Made by a program: the position numbers and the translations under genes. From the NCBI GenBank assembly GCA_019359615.1, contig JAHHHA010000046.1, positions 1-44,854 on the forward strand: 44,854 nucleotides of DNA, written 5' to 3'. The first letter of the stretch is position 1; every line of letters starts with the position of its first letter. The stretch is from Cyanosarcina radialis HA8281-LM2 (GTDB taxonomy: Bacteria > Cyanobacteriota > Cyanobacteriia > Cyanobacteriales > CCAP-1448). The notes under the pieces are model-generated. The model worked only from the letters and a program-made list of their open reading frames with translations. It ran no database searches and was not told the DNA's origin. Of this stretch, positions 25,759-35,038 are shown one piece after another.

Positions 25759-26490
25759 ATGACTTATTGCCTCAGAATTGCAGATATTCCTATTAGCGAA
25801 CGACCCCGCGAACGCTTGATCGCCTTGGGTGCTAAAAATCTCTCTACTGCCGAACTCATTGCTATTCTTTTAGCTACGGGTCAAGGACAGGGAAAGCTTT
25901 CGGCTTTAGGATTGGGACAATATATTTTGCAGCATTTAAGCCAACACCAACGCGATCCTCTAGAAATTCTGAGGGACGTTAACCCGCAAGAATTGATCGG
26001 TATTCCTGGGATTGGAACTGCCAAGGCGGCTACTATTGTGGCGGCGGTGGAATTGGGAAAACGAGCATTTCATTCTCGCCCGTCAGAGCGCACGATAATT
26101 GATAGTCCGACAGCAGCAGCGGCAGCTTTAAGTCACGAGTTGATGTGGCAATCGCAAGAGCGGTTTGCAGTGGTGCTTTTAGATGTCAAGAATCGCTTGC
26201 TAGCAACTCAAGTTATTACCATCGGCACCGCTACTGAAACTTTAGCTCCTCCCCGCGAGATTTTTAGAGAAGCGATCCGCCAAGGAGCAATTAGGGTAAT
26301 TGTAGGACACAATCACCCTTCAGGGAATTTAGAACCCAGCCCGGAAGATATCGATCTAACTCGACAGCTATTATCGGGAGCGCAAGTTTTAGGGATTCCA
26401 TTATTAGACCATTTGATTTTAGGCAATGGCGATTATTCGAGTTTGCGACAAACTACAAATCTCTGGGAAGAGTTTCCCCAAGGCGATTAA
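25759..26490 (+). CDS. radC: RadC family JAB-domain protein
   Basis: 243 residues. N-terminal helix-hairpin-helix region ([40 protein letters not shown] near 92-111) and C-terminal JAB1/MPN metalloprotease-like domain with [19 protein letters not shown] near 188-206, which holds the zinc-binding HxH...D set. It was named for a supposed DNA repair role, but its real function is unsettled. The ATG at 25759 gives the family N-terminus. A promoter-like TATAAT and hairpin lie in its leader. Confidence 0.95.
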   Translation: MTYCLRIADIPISERPRERLIALGAKNLSTAELIAILLATGQGQGKLSALGLGQYILQHLSQHQRDPLEILRDVNPQELIGIPGIGTAKAATIVAAVELGKRAFHSRPSERTIIDSPTAAAAALSHELMWQSQERFAVVLLDVKNRLLATQVITIGTATETLAPPREIFREAIRQGAIRVIVGHNHPSGNLEPSPEDIDLTRQLLSGAQVLGIPLLDHLILGNGDYSSLRQTTNLWEEFPQGD

Positions 26491-26546
26491 GGTAATATCC
26501 ACGCTGTTGGAGATTGAGAGCAAATTATGTTAAATTGAATGTCTGC

Positions 26547-26618
<72 letters not shown>

Positions 26619-26778
26619 TATTAATGCCAAATAGTCATAGCAGATGAAAGGTTTGTCAAATTCGATCGCTCATGGCATTTTCTTCGCTATTCTCGACGCA
26701 TATTATCGATCGCGCTCCAACTTCAAACCCCAGTGGGAAACGGTCGATCGAATCTAGCGCCCTCAGCCCGTTGCTGAC

Positions 26779-27246
26779 TCACAACTCCCGCCGCATATAA
26801 AGTTCGCCGTCCTCTTCCTCTCCGGTATAGACAAAACCCATCTGCTCGTAGAACGGACCGGGGCCGCCTTCGGCTGGCACGCAACTAGTATAGAGCGCAC
26901 CTGAGTTGGGAAGCGTCTTGACGTGCGCGAAGAGCAATTCCAACGCCTTGCGCCCATACCCATGTTTCTGATATCGCTCGTCTACCATCAACCGCCACAG
27001 GAAGTAAAACTGCTCCTCGGCGTTATATTCTAACATCAGAAACCCTACTGGCACTTCGCCTGCGTAAATGGCACGGAACCAGGGAAGCTCTGGCTCGAAG
27101 TGTGCCTGCGCGAGGGATACAGCGTTGGATGCCACGAACTGCTCCTGGTGGGGGGCAACTTTCAAGCCGAGGATACTTTTTAAGTTTTCTTTGGAGATCT
27201 CGCGTAGCGTTACTTCGAGATCGAACTCGGACATATAGGCTTTCAT
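26779..27246 (-). CDS. GNAT family N-acetyltransferase
   Basis: 155 residues with the GNAT fold: an N-terminal LREISKENLKSILGLKV, acceptor-side strand, the acetyl-CoA motif A LWRLMVDERYQKHGYGRKAL near 83-102 (Q/RxxGxG/A form: QKHGYG), and a C-terminal FYEQMGFVYTGEEEDGE. The overall pattern is like diamine or spermidine acetyltransferases (PaiA/BltD group), but the substrate is not certain. Its start lies four bases after the stop of the MASE1 cyclase-like gene, so the two are probably one transcript. ATG 27234 is an alternative start (MSEFDLE). Confidence 0.85.
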   Translation of the reverse strand: MKAYMSEFDLEVTLREISKENLKSILGLKVAPHQEQFVASNAVSLAQAHFEPELPWFRAIYAGEVPVGFLMLEYNAEEQFYFLWRLMVDERYQKHGYGRKALELLFAHVKTLPNSGALYTSCVPAEGGPGPFYEQMGFVYTGEEEDGELYMRREL

Positions 27247-27250
27247 GGAA

Positions 27251-28852
27251 TCAAACGATAACCGACCCAGTTTCGCTATAAGCTAACAGTCTCAACGGCT
27301 GAGATAGTCCCAATAATTGATGCTCGCCAATCGGCACGAAATCTCCCAGCAGTTCGCTTGCAGCCGCGCCCTCTTGTTTGACTACCTCTGCCACCGATTT
27401 AGTAATGATAATATCTGCCTGAAATTGAGGACATAGATCTTTGAGCCTGGTAGCAATTTTTAGGACTTTTCCTGCTACCGTAAATGCCATCTGACGCTCG
27501 CTGCCGATATCCCCTATTGCTGCCATGCCGTAGTCGATGCCAATGCCGACGATCGCTGGTTCTTGGCCTGCAATCGCCCGTTTGGTATTGAAATCGGCAA
27601 CTTCTTTGACCATGGCACGGGCACAAGCGATCGCCTGAGAGCTATCGTTCTGACTGGGTTCGGGGACACCAAAGATGGAGATCGAACTTTCGCCTACGTA
27701 TTGCCCCAACATCCCGCCGTGTTGAAAAACTATGGCTTCCATCGAGCTATGAAATTCTCGCAGCAAATCCATCACGCGCTCCGGGGGCATAGTTTCAATA
27801 ATGGTAGCGAAGCCGATGATATCGGCAAATAATACTGCTACTCGTTGCCTTCTGTCGGGGCCGAGGGGAGTATCCCGCTGCGCCAGTCGATCGACTAAGG
27901 TAGGCGGAAAGTAGCGCCCTAAGTTGGCTCGCTGCCTTGCTAGCTGCCGCATTTGAATTTCGGCAGCGGCTAGAGTCAGGGCGGTAATTGTCAGGGCGAT
28001 CGCAAATAATTGTAAGGACAAAACCGCGCTGCTGAAATCCCCAGAAGTAGCAATAAACGGCCCCCGTCCGGCTTTAGTCGCCCAAATAGCGATCGAGCAG
28101 ATCGAGAAGCTAGAAAGGGTCGCTCCTGGCAATCCCAAACGCAGCGCCGCCCAGATTGTCAAGGGAAAGGCAAAATACACCGAGATATATCGATGGATAA
28201 TGGCATCGGGATCGGCCGCAAACAGCAACCAACTAAAGGCAAAGATCGAGCCAAAGATCGCGATCGTCTCATAGCTTTGGCGGCGGATCGCGGGTAAGAT
28301 TTGGCTGGAGGTCAGCAGTAAGGGTACGAATACCAAAATGCCCATACTATCTCCCAGCCAAAAGGTAAACCAATTATTGAGCAGTAAATTTTGACTGGCT
28401 GGACTCGCAATCGATTGCACTCCAATGCTAGCGATCGAATTGACTAAAGTAGAAGCAAAGGTAGCGAGCAAAAACCAGCCGAGAATGTCGCGGGGGCGAT
28501 CGACGAAAGATTTTCCAGGACGGCGTTGCAGCCACCAAGCTCCCAACCATGCTTGCAGCACCACAGCTAAGGTTAATACTCCGATGCCTTGAGCGCCATT
28601 TAAAATATCGAAGGTTAAATCTCCAACTGCGATCCCAATTAAGCCCCAACGTTTGTACCAAAGAACTGCAACCAGAGCCAACCCCGCTGGGGCCCAAATA
28701 GGGGTCGGATCGCTTTCATAAAATATAAATTGAGATAATTCTGCTGCTATCCAATAAACTAAAGCAATTATTGCTGCGGCGATCGCACCGCGACCAATAC
28801 TGAGATTTGAGGGGTTAGTGCGATTTAGTAGCGGACTGGGTTTGTCCTTCAT
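27251..28852 (-). CDS. MASE1-linked class III cyclase-like protein A
   Basis: 533 residues. Residues 20-300 hold about eight hydrophobic helices in the MASE1 pattern (PTPIWAPAGLALVAVLW near 49-65; IWAALRLGLPGA near 233-244). Then follows a class III nucleotidyl cyclase domain from about 335: VAVLFADIIGFATI with the metal-binding D344. The second metal position is Glu in VGESSISIFG (386-395) instead of Asp. The normal Asn of 'GD.VN.A.R' is Lys465 in VAGKVLKIATRL (459-470), while R469 is kept. MASE1 domains are membrane sensors. The protein may make cAMP/cGMP poorly or act as a pseudo-enzyme. A close paralogue lies immediately upstream. Confidence 0.85.
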   Translation of the reverse strand: MKDKPSPLLNRTNPSNLSIGRGAIAAAIIALVYWIAAELSQFIFYESDPTPIWAPAGLALVAVLWYKRWGLIGIAVGDLTFDILNGAQGIGVLTLAVVLQAWLGAWWLQRRPGKSFVDRPRDILGWFLLATFASTLVNSIASIGVQSIASPASQNLLLNNWFTFWLGDSMGILVFVPLLLTSSQILPAIRRQSYETIAIFGSIFAFSWLLFAADPDAIIHRYISVYFAFPLTIWAALRLGLPGATLSSFSICSIAIWATKAGRGPFIATSGDFSSAVLSLQLFAIALTITALTLAAAEIQMRQLARQRANLGRYFPPTLVDRLAQRDTPLGPDRRQRVAVLFADIIGFATIIETMPPERVMDLLREFHSSMEAIVFQHGGMLGQYVGESSISIFGVPEPSQNDSSQAIACARAMVKEVADFNTKRAIAGQEPAIVGIGIDYGMAAIGDIGSERQMAFTVAGKVLKIATRLKDLCPQFQADIIITKSVAEVVKQEGAAASELLGDFVPIGEHQLLGLSQPLRLLAYSETGSVIV

Positions 28853-28926
28853 CCTGAAAGTAAGTAATAAATAATAAGTAATTCTATACTTACTCCATCC
28901 TGGTTACTCCACACTTCTTTAACTCC

Positions 28927-28958
28927 TGTAGAGAGACGCGAGATCTCGCATCTCTACA
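28927..28958. repeat. Long inverted repeat between the two cyclase genes
   Basis: TGTAGAGA at 28927-28934 mirrors TCTCTACA at 28951-28958, and an inner GCGAGATCTCGC forms a second palindrome. It lies between AACTCCTG-type short repeats. It is probably a dispersed intergenic element and could also end the upstream transcript. Confidence 0.6.
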
Positions 28959-29013
28959 TTCTGAACTCCTGTTGGCGCAGCCTGCGCTCGGCGCATACTT
29001 CTGAACTTCTGTT

Positions 29014-30735
29014 TTAAAAAACCACCAATCCACTTTGGCTGTAAGCTAACAACCGAATTGGCTGAGATAATCCCAAGAGTTGGTGTTCGCCGATCGGGAT
29101 AAAGTCATCTAGAAGGGCTTTCTCGGCATTTCCCTCGGCTCTGATCGCCTCTTGTACGGCTTTGGTAATGATAATATCTGCTTGAAATTGAGGACAAAGA
29201 TCTTTGAGCCTGGTAGCAATTTTTGGCACTTTTCCTGCCACCGTAAATGCCATCTGACGCTGACCGCCGATATCGCCCATGGCTGCTATACCGTAGTCGA
29301 TGCCAATTCCCATCAAGATCGGTTCTTTACCAGCTACTACTCGTTTGGCATTAAAAACAGAAACTTCTCGAACTAAATTGCGGGCGCAAGCTACCGCATT
29401 GGTAGCATTGGTCGAGCCAACTTCAGCGGCCCCAAAAACTGCCATCACGCTTTCTCCGAGGTACTGTCCGAGGATGCCGCCAGAACGAAAAACGATCGAC
29501 TCCATAAACTCGTGGAGTTCGCGCAATAAAGCGATCGTTGCTTCTGGAGTCATGGTTTCAATGATGGTAGCAAAGCCGATAATATCGGCAAATAACACCG
29601 CTACTCGCTGCCGCCGATCCAAACCATTAGTTGTGTCTCTCTCGTCCAATCGATCGACTAAGCTGGGATGAAGGTAACGCACTAAGTTGGAGCGTTGTTT
29701 TTCCACGAAACGCATTTGAATTTCGGCTGTAGCTAAAATTAGCGCTGCGATCGTTTGGGCGGTCAGGAAAAATTGCACCGACACCATCGTACTGTTGAAA
29801 TCTTGAATCCCAGCCCCAAAGGGACCGAGTCCTAATTTAGTTCCCCAAAAAGCGATCGATGCAATTAGCAAGCTAGATACTCCTGCCCCTGGCAGTCCCA
29901 AACGCAATCCCGCCCAAATCATCAAGGGAAAAAGGAAATAAGCTGAGGTGTAGCGATGAATCGGGGCGTTGGCATCTGACATAAATACCAACCAACTGGC
30001 AGAAAAAATCGAGAATAAACCCAAACTAACTTCGTAAATTTGGGCGCGAAACATCGGCAGTGCTTGGCGAAAAGTTACCAGCAAGGGTGTGACTGTCAAT
30101 ATCCCCAAGCCATTCGCCATCCAGGCATACAACCAATGATTTACTAAGGCGATTTGGTTGGTTTCACCTCTAAGGACTTCTACTCCCGTACTCAAAAGCG
30201 AATTTAATAGGGTAGAGATTAAGGTAGCCAGGACAAACCATCCCAGAGTATCGCGGGGGCGATCGATAAATGGTTGTCCGGAACTGCGCCGCCACCACCA
30301 AGCTGCTAAGAAAGCTTGGGCGGTTGCCCCGACTGTTAACAACAAACCTGCCGGATCTCTTACCCCCTGCAAGATATTGAAGATGACATCTCCAATAGCA
30401 ATGCCCACTAAAGCCGAAACACCGTAGCGCCAGACAGCGATTACAGCTAACCCAGCAACTGGCAAAATCGGAGTTGGTTCGATTTGATAAAATATGAATT
30501 TAAATAGTAAAGCTACAGTTAAATAACTAAAACTAATGGCGGTAGTAGCGATCGCCTTGCGTCTCCAATCAGACATTTTTGACTCTTGAGGGCGGTTCTT
30601 GGCTGGGCTTCGTCCTATTATCATTTGGCCTGCAATCTGGCTTTTACCTAGCCTAGCATTCATAATTTTTTTATTAACTATATGCCACTCTAACTCAAAC
30701 CATAAAAAAGGGAAAATCAACCCTCTGCGTGCCAA
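29014..30735 (-). CDS. MASE1-linked class III cyclase-like protein B
   Basis: About 520-573 residues, a paralogue of protein A with the same architecture: MASE1-type helices (PTPILPVAGLAVIAVW, IWAGLRLGLPGAG), then the cyclase domain VAVLFADIIGFATI, the Glu variant LGESVMAVFG, and MAFTVAGKVPKIATRL with Lys in place of Asn. About 30 residues at MAFTVAGKV(L/P)KIATRLKD onwards are almost identical to protein A, and the DNA there is about 90% alike by eye, pointing to recent duplication or gene conversion. The start is uncertain: ATGs at 30735, 30663, 30624 and 30576 are in frame without a clear ribosome site; 30624 best matches the N-terminal length of protein A. Confidence 0.83.
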   Translation of the reverse strand: MARRGLIFPFLWFELEWHIVNKKIMNARLGKSQIAGQMIIGRSPAKNRPQESKMSDWRRKAIATTAISFSYLTVALLFKFIFYQIEPTPILPVAGLAVIAVWRYGVSALVGIAIGDVIFNILQGVRDPAGLLLTVGATAQAFLAAWWWRRSSGQPFIDRPRDTLGWFVLATLISTLLNSLLSTGVEVLRGETNQIALVNHWLYAWMANGLGILTVTPLLVTFRQALPMFRAQIYEVSLGLFSIFSASWLVFMSDANAPIHRYTSAYFLFPLMIWAGLRLGLPGAGVSSLLIASIAFWGTKLGLGPFGAGIQDFNSTMVSVQFFLTAQTIAALILATAEIQMRFVEKQRSNLVRYLHPSLVDRLDERDTTNGLDRRQRVAVLFADIIGFATIIETMTPEATIALLRELHEFMESIVFRSGGILGQYLGESVMAVFGAAEVGSTNATNAVACARNLVREVSVFNAKRVVAGKEPILMGIGIDYGIAAMGDIGGQRQMAFTVAGKVPKIATRLKDLCPQFQADIIITKAVQEAIRAEGNAEKALLDDFIPIGEHQLLGLSQPIRLLAYSQSGLVVF

Positions 30736-30943
30736 CAGAACTTAGCTAGAAGCACCATCTATATAGCAATCCATTCATGACTTGTGGGATAGCCGTCCCG
30801 GCTGTCCCACGGCAGGCTTTTCTACCTGTCCCACAATAAAATTCATTAATAGACATCTCCAGAAATCAAACTCAAAGACGAGCAGAATGCCTACTTCACA
30901 AGAATTGTTGGAGATGCCTAATGATTTAGTCTCCTTACAATTA

Positions 30944-30969
30944 TAGGGACGCAAAGCTTTGCGTCCCTA
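30944..30969. repeat. Perfect 26-bp palindrome
   Basis: A perfect palindrome centred on AAGCTT with arms TAGGGACGCAAAG and its complement. It lies 41 bases after the stop of the RtcB-like gene. It resembles dispersed palindromes of filamentous cyanobacteria and may form the 3' end of that mRNA. Confidence 0.8.
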
Positions 30970-31010
30970 CCAGTGTTGTTATGCTTAGCTTAGTCTAATT
31001 TTAAAGGCAT

Positions 31011-32192
31011 TCACCCCTTAACGCAAACCACCTGTTTTAGAGTAGCCACAATTTCGACTAAATCTGATTGATTGTTCATCACCTCGTCTATAGGTTTATA
31101 AGCCCCAGGAATTTCATCTAAAACCCCATTATCTTTGCGACATTCAACTCCTTGAGTTTGCTGAATTAAATCGTCTAAGGAGAAATGGTTTTTAGCTTTA
31201 TTGCGAGACATCAAACGTCCGGCACCGTGAGAGCAACTGCAATAACTTTCAGCATTGCCTTTGCCTTTAACGATGAAAGATTTGGCTCCCATCGAACCGG
31301 GAATAATGCCGTAGTCTTCAGTTCTGGCCCGTACCGCGCCTTTGCGAGTGACGTACACATCTTCGCCAAAATGCACTTCTTTTTCGGCATAGTTGTGATG
31401 GCAGTTAACCTCTAGCAAAGGTTTGAATGACTTCCCGCCAGCTAAGTGCTTTTCCAGAATGCGCTTAAAGCGTGCCATCATCACCTCTCGATTGGCGCGG
31501 GCGTAGTCTTGCGCCCATTGCAAATCTCGCCAATAGGCGGCAAAATGGGGCGATTGGGCGACAAAGTAAGCCAAGTCTGGATCTGGCAGGTAGGTATTCA
31601 TCATCTTGGCTAGGTCTTTAGCAGTGCTGATATGACACTGTGCCAGAGAGTTACCGATGTTGCGAGAACCAGAGTGCAGCATCAACCAAACCGCATCATC
31701 GGTGTCGAGGCAAACTTCTAAAAAGTGGTTGCCACCTCCAAGCGAACCCATTTGCCTCATGGCTTTTCCTTGGAGATCTTGGACTCCGCGATGCAAGTCT
31801 TGAAAGTCAGCCCAACGCTGCCAGTTGGTGACAGATTTTTCTACGTCTTTATTTTCGTTAAACCCGACTGGAATTGCAGCTTCAATATCCAAGCGAATTT
31901 TCTTCAGTTTGCCTTCTAATTGAGCGGCATTAAATGGGGTTTTAATTGCACCCATTCCACAACCCACATCAACCCCCACAGCCGCAGGAATGAGGGCATC
32001 TTTAGTAGCAACTACCGAACCAACTAATGCGCCTTTGCCTAAATGAACGTCTGGCATTAAGGCTACGTGTTTAAACACGAATGGCAAAGATGCTACATTT
32101 TTAGCCATCTTAGTTTCATCGCGTCCGAGAGCGTGATTCGCCCACGATAGAACTGGAACGGGAGTAGAAATTTCTAAATTTTCGTAGGGCAT
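31011..32192 (-). CDS. rtcB: RtcB family protein (RNA ligase-like)
   Basis: 393 residues. RtcB joins RNA 2',3'-cyclic phosphate or 3'-phosphate ends to 5'-OH ends, using GTP and Mn2+. Conserved motifs: VGVDVGCGMGA near 72-82 (metal-binding D and C), GSLGGGNHFLE near 148-158, HSGSRNIG near 173-180, NCHHNYAE near 264-271, PGSMGAKSF near 297-305, and CSHGAGRLMSR near 319-329, where the guanylylated histidine lies. At 393 residues it is of the shorter bacterial type (E. coli RtcB is about 408). No archease or RNA cyclase partner is next to it. A palindrome follows. Confidence 0.93.
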   Translation of the reverse strand: MPYENLEISTPVPVLSWANHALGRDETKMAKNVASLPFVFKHVALMPDVHLGKGALVGSVVATKDALIPAAVGVDVGCGMGAIKTPFNAAQLEGKLKKIRLDIEAAIPVGFNENKDVEKSVTNWQRWADFQDLHRGVQDLQGKAMRQMGSLGGGNHFLEVCLDTDDAVWLMLHSGSRNIGNSLAQCHISTAKDLAKMMNTYLPDPDLAYFVAQSPHFAAYWRDLQWAQDYARANREVMMARFKRILEKHLAGGKSFKPLLEVNCHHNYAEKEVHFGEDVYVTRKGAVRARTEDYGIIPGSMGAKSFIVKGKGNAESYCSCSHGAGRLMSRNKAKNHFSLDDLIQQTQGVECRKDNGVLDEIPGAYKPIDEVMNNQSDLVEIVATLKQVVCVKG

Positions 32193-32630
32193 GGTTTAAT
32201 CAGAATACAGGAGTTCAGAAGTTCAGAAGTTTAGGAGTTTAGAAGTTTAGAATTTCAGGAATTCAGGAATTCAGGAGCTAGGAAGCTCAAACGATCGCTA
32301 ACTCAATCGATCGAATAACGAAAATATTACATAAATTGCTCTTCATACTTAATAACTCAGCCAACGATCGCCAGAGATTTCTCTAACAAACACATAGTAT
32401 ACTACAAATATAATACACTATTCTATTGCTTGGCAAGAGAAAGCTATTTTTCTTCAAGTATTACCGATCGAGATCTAACTGTGTCTCTACTCTAACCCAC
32501 GAATACTGGGGCAGGCGCTGCACCTTGGCGTAGCGTGTTGCTGGGCAGCGGATCGCCAGCGAGGAAGCAAATTTGTTAAAATTTGTAAAATCAGGAAAAA
32601 TTTGCTTAGTATTCACTTGGAAATAATTCT
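32193..32630. other. 438-bp spacer with AGGAGTTCA-type short repeats
   Basis: At 32207-32281 it holds a degenerate run of 9-10-bp units (AGGAGTTCAG, AAGTTCAG, AAGTTTAG, GAATTCAGG). The same unit occurs in reverse at 24460-24485 and 28915-28990. The rest has CGATCG sites and TGGCGTAGCGTG-type repeat pieces near 32527. No gene or RNA seen. Confidence 0.6.
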
Positions 32631-33503
32631 ATGGCCGCCCGTAAGGACACAATTTTTGAACGTTTTATTTCTCCGCTCTTGCGCCCGTTTTTAGACGAAG
32701 AGGGGATGCGGCAATTTCGCCACAGTGTCGATTGGGAAAGTGAAGGCGATCGCTTTCGTTCTCCCCAAATAGATTATCCCTCATACTACAGCAGCCAAAA
32801 TTTCCACGGCATCGAACGAGGCTACCTCAACCCGGATGCGGCTGTCACCTACGATCCGATTACCCAGTACGCCCTGCCGCCTAACGAAACTTGGGTGCGG
32901 CAAAGCGCGATTGATGCTATCTCTTGTAAGCCCAGGCGGATTCTAGATTTGGGATGCGGTACTGGTTCGACTACCGTGATGTTAAAGCAGGCTTTTCCCA
33001 ATGCTGAAGTTATTGGTTTGGACTTGTCACCCTATATGCTGTTTGTGGCAGAACGCAAAGCCCAAGCCGCTGGGTTAAATATTCAATGGTGTCATGCCAA
33101 TGCCGAACGAACTGGTTTTCCCGATGCCAGTTTCGACTTAGTGACAGCTTCTTTGTTGTTTCACGAAACCCCACCAGGAACAAGTAAATCGATTCTGCGA
33201 GAATGTTTTCGCCTCCTGCAAGCGGGGGGAGAAGTCTTAATTCTAGATGGCAATCAGAAAACCCTGCGTGTCGCTCAGTGGTTGACGGATATTTTTGAAG
33301 AGCCATACCTGAAAGATTACGCCGCTGGCAGCGTTGATGCTTGGATGGGAGCGGCAGGTTTTGAAGAAATTAAAACTGAAGATGTCTGGTGGGTAAATCA
33401 GGTAACTCGCGGTGTCAAACCTCTGCCAGTAGGTTCCACTGTTAGCCGCAGTGCGATCGAGGAAGATAATATGACAGGCTTTGCAGCACCAGCATTTTCT
33501 TAA
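32631..33503 (+). CDS. Class I SAM-dependent methyltransferase
   Basis: 290 residues. The SAM-binding core begins with motif I RILDLGCGTGSTT near 103-115, acidic loop VIGLDLSPYM near 126-135, then FPDASFDLVTASLLFHE near 165-181 and LLQAGGEVLILDG near 197-209. About 95 residues before the Rossmann core (SPQIDYPSYYSSQNFHGIE, PNETWVRQSA) are typical of a cyanobacterial subgroup whose substrate I cannot name. It ends with a short C-terminal tail VSRSAIEEDNMTGFAAPAF. No operon partner is evident; msrB starts 138 bases later. Confidence 0.88.
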   Translation: MAARKDTIFERFISPLLRPFLDEEGMRQFRHSVDWESEGDRFRSPQIDYPSYYSSQNFHGIERGYLNPDAAVTYDPITQYALPPNETWVRQSAIDAISCKPRRILDLGCGTGSTTVMLKQAFPNAEVIGLDLSPYMLFVAERKAQAAGLNIQWCHANAERTGFPDASFDLVTASLLFHETPPGTSKSILRECFRLLQAGGEVLILDGNQKTLRVAQWLTDIFEEPYLKDYAAGSVDAWMGAAGFEEIKTEDVWWVNQVTRGVKPLPVGSTVSRSAIEEDNMTGFAAPAFS

Positions 33504-33641
33504 GGTAGTTCTCAGCCAGCGCTAGGGAATTATTCAGATCGATCGCCCATCATAGGTAATAGAATCATAGCTTTCATTCGATCGTTAAGATCGTGGTCGA
33601 TAATTGGAGTAGCCGCTAATTCGGTAACTCAACCAGAAATT

Positions 33642-34151
33642 ATGAACAGGCGAGATTTAATTGTGGCTGGCGCGGCAATTGTCGGGGCAGCCTCGCTATC
33701 ACCATACATACTTGGGAAATCAAAACACATGGGAACAACAAGTAATAAGTTTGAAGTCACCAAAACTGACGCAGAGTGGCAGCAAGTTTTAACGCCAGAG
33801 GAGTTTCGCGTTCTCCGCAAACACGGAACCGAACGGGCTGGAACCAGTCCGCTAGATAAGAATTACGAACCGGGTACTTATGTTTGTGCGGCGTGCGATC
33901 TGCCGCTATTTACCTCAGAAACTAAGTTCAACAGCGGTACTGGCTGGCCTAGTTTTTACGCTCCTATCGAAGGGGGGGTAGATACCTCTGTAGATCGATC
34001 GCTTTTTATGACCAGAACGGAAGTCCACTGTCATCGTTGCGGCGGGCATTTAGGGCACGTATTTGAGGACGGTCCGAAACCTACCGGACTGCGTTATTGC
34101 ATGAATGGTGTCGCCATGAAATTTATGCCCGGTCAAGCGGCTGAAGGTTGA
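33642..34151 (+). CDS. msrB: Peptide methionine-R-sulfoxide reductase, exported
   Basis: 169 residues. MsrB reduces methionine-R-sulfoxide in proteins. The zinc cysteine pairs are CAAC (about 86-89) and CHRC (about 131-134); the active cysteine is in RYCMNGVAMKF near residue 155, and FNSGTGWPSFY is the substrate-side motif. The N-terminus MNRRDLIVAGAAIVGAAS has twin arginines and a hydrophobic stretch like a Tat signal, so this copy may work outside the cytoplasm. This is unlike most cytoplasmic MsrBs and fits a periplasm- or lumen-located repair role, which is inference. Confidence 0.93.
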   Translation: MNRRDLIVAGAAIVGAASLSPYILGKSKHMGTTSNKFEVTKTDAEWQQVLTPEEFRVLRKHGTERAGTSPLDKNYEPGTYVCAACDLPLFTSETKFNSGTGWPSFYAPIEGGVDTSVDRSLFMTRTEVHCHRCGGHLGHVFEDGPKPTGLRYCMNGVAMKFMPGQAAEG

Positions 34152-34324
34152 AAATCGCAGTCTGGTTAATGCCAGCGATCGCTTTTCGGTGGAAAGATGG
34201 AGAGGCGATACGTTGCTCCGCAACAGGCTGCGCCAACGCTTTTGCAATAGACATCTGCAATCACTCACTTGTAAGGCAGGCAGGATGCCTACCTTACAAG
34301 AATTGGTAGAGGGGTCTAATCTCC

Positions 34325-34870
34325 TCAAGGCTTTAATTCTAATAAGCCAGGGGGAGGGGTAATTTCAATCCGTTTTTGTTTTAAATCTACTACTGGGACG
34401 ATCGCTTTGACAAAAGGAATCAAAATTTCTTTTTCTGCGTCAGAGTCGCACCTAACTAACAACAGATCGTTACCAGCAGCCATCAGATCGACCACCACGC
34501 CGACCAGTTCTCCGGTGAGTTGGTTAAAGACTTCTAAACCGACCAAATCCCGAACGTGATATTCATCTTCTCCTAAAATAGGGCGATCGCTTTGGGGCAC
34601 CATCAACTTGCAACCCCGCAAAGCATCGGCTTGGTTGTAGTCTTCTACTCCAGCTAACTTGATTACATACAGATTTTTCCCCGGAACCTGTCGTCCTGTC
34701 AGTAATTCGATCGATCGCAGTTCGGTTTTTCCAGGCGGTAGTAACCACCGTTCTCCTGGATTTTCAAACCTTTCGGGAAAGTCGGAGTTAGGATAAACTC
34801 GCAGTTCTCCTTTTAACCCTTGCGGGGCAACGATCGTGCCGATTTCTAACCACTCTTCTAAGTTTGTCAT
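34325..34870 (-). CDS. rimM: 16S rRNA processing protein RimM
   Basis: 181 residues, normal length. N-terminal RimM domain ([20 protein letters not shown] at residues 7-26, then [12 protein letters not shown]) and a C-terminal PRC-barrel part ([23 protein letters not shown] near 104-126, [15 protein letters not shown] near 149-163). RimM binds S19 and helps mature the head of the 30S subunit. It is not near trmD or rpsP here, unlike the operon in many bacteria, which is common in cyanobacteria. Confidence 0.95.
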   Translation of the reverse strand: MTNLEEWLEIGTIVAPQGLKGELRVYPNSDFPERFENPGERWLLPPGKTELRSIELLTGRQVPGKNLYVIKLAGVEDYNQADALRGCKLMVPQSDRPILGEDEYHVRDLVGLEVFNQLTGELVGVVVDLMAAGNDLLLVRCDSDAEKEILIPFVKAIVPVVDLKQKRIEITPPPGLLELKP

Positions 34871-34917
34871 TTGTTAGTTGTCAGTTGTGTAGAGAGAACA
34901 TTGCCCTCACCCTAAAT

Positions 34918-34937
34918 CCCTCTCCCACGGGAGAGGG
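34918..34937. repeat. Inverted repeat CCCTCTCCC / GGGAGAGGG
   Basis: A perfect 9-bp stem with a two-base spacer (AC), in the spacer between rimM and avtA. It is the third member of the hairpin family seen at 5421 and 24404. Confidence 0.65.
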
Positions 34938-35038
34938 ACTTTAATTAGTCCTCTGATACAAGTTAAAAAACTTATTGAGAAACTCTTGTGGGATAGGCAT
35001 CTTGCCTCTCCCAAGTCCACTTTAGATGCTACCGCAGC

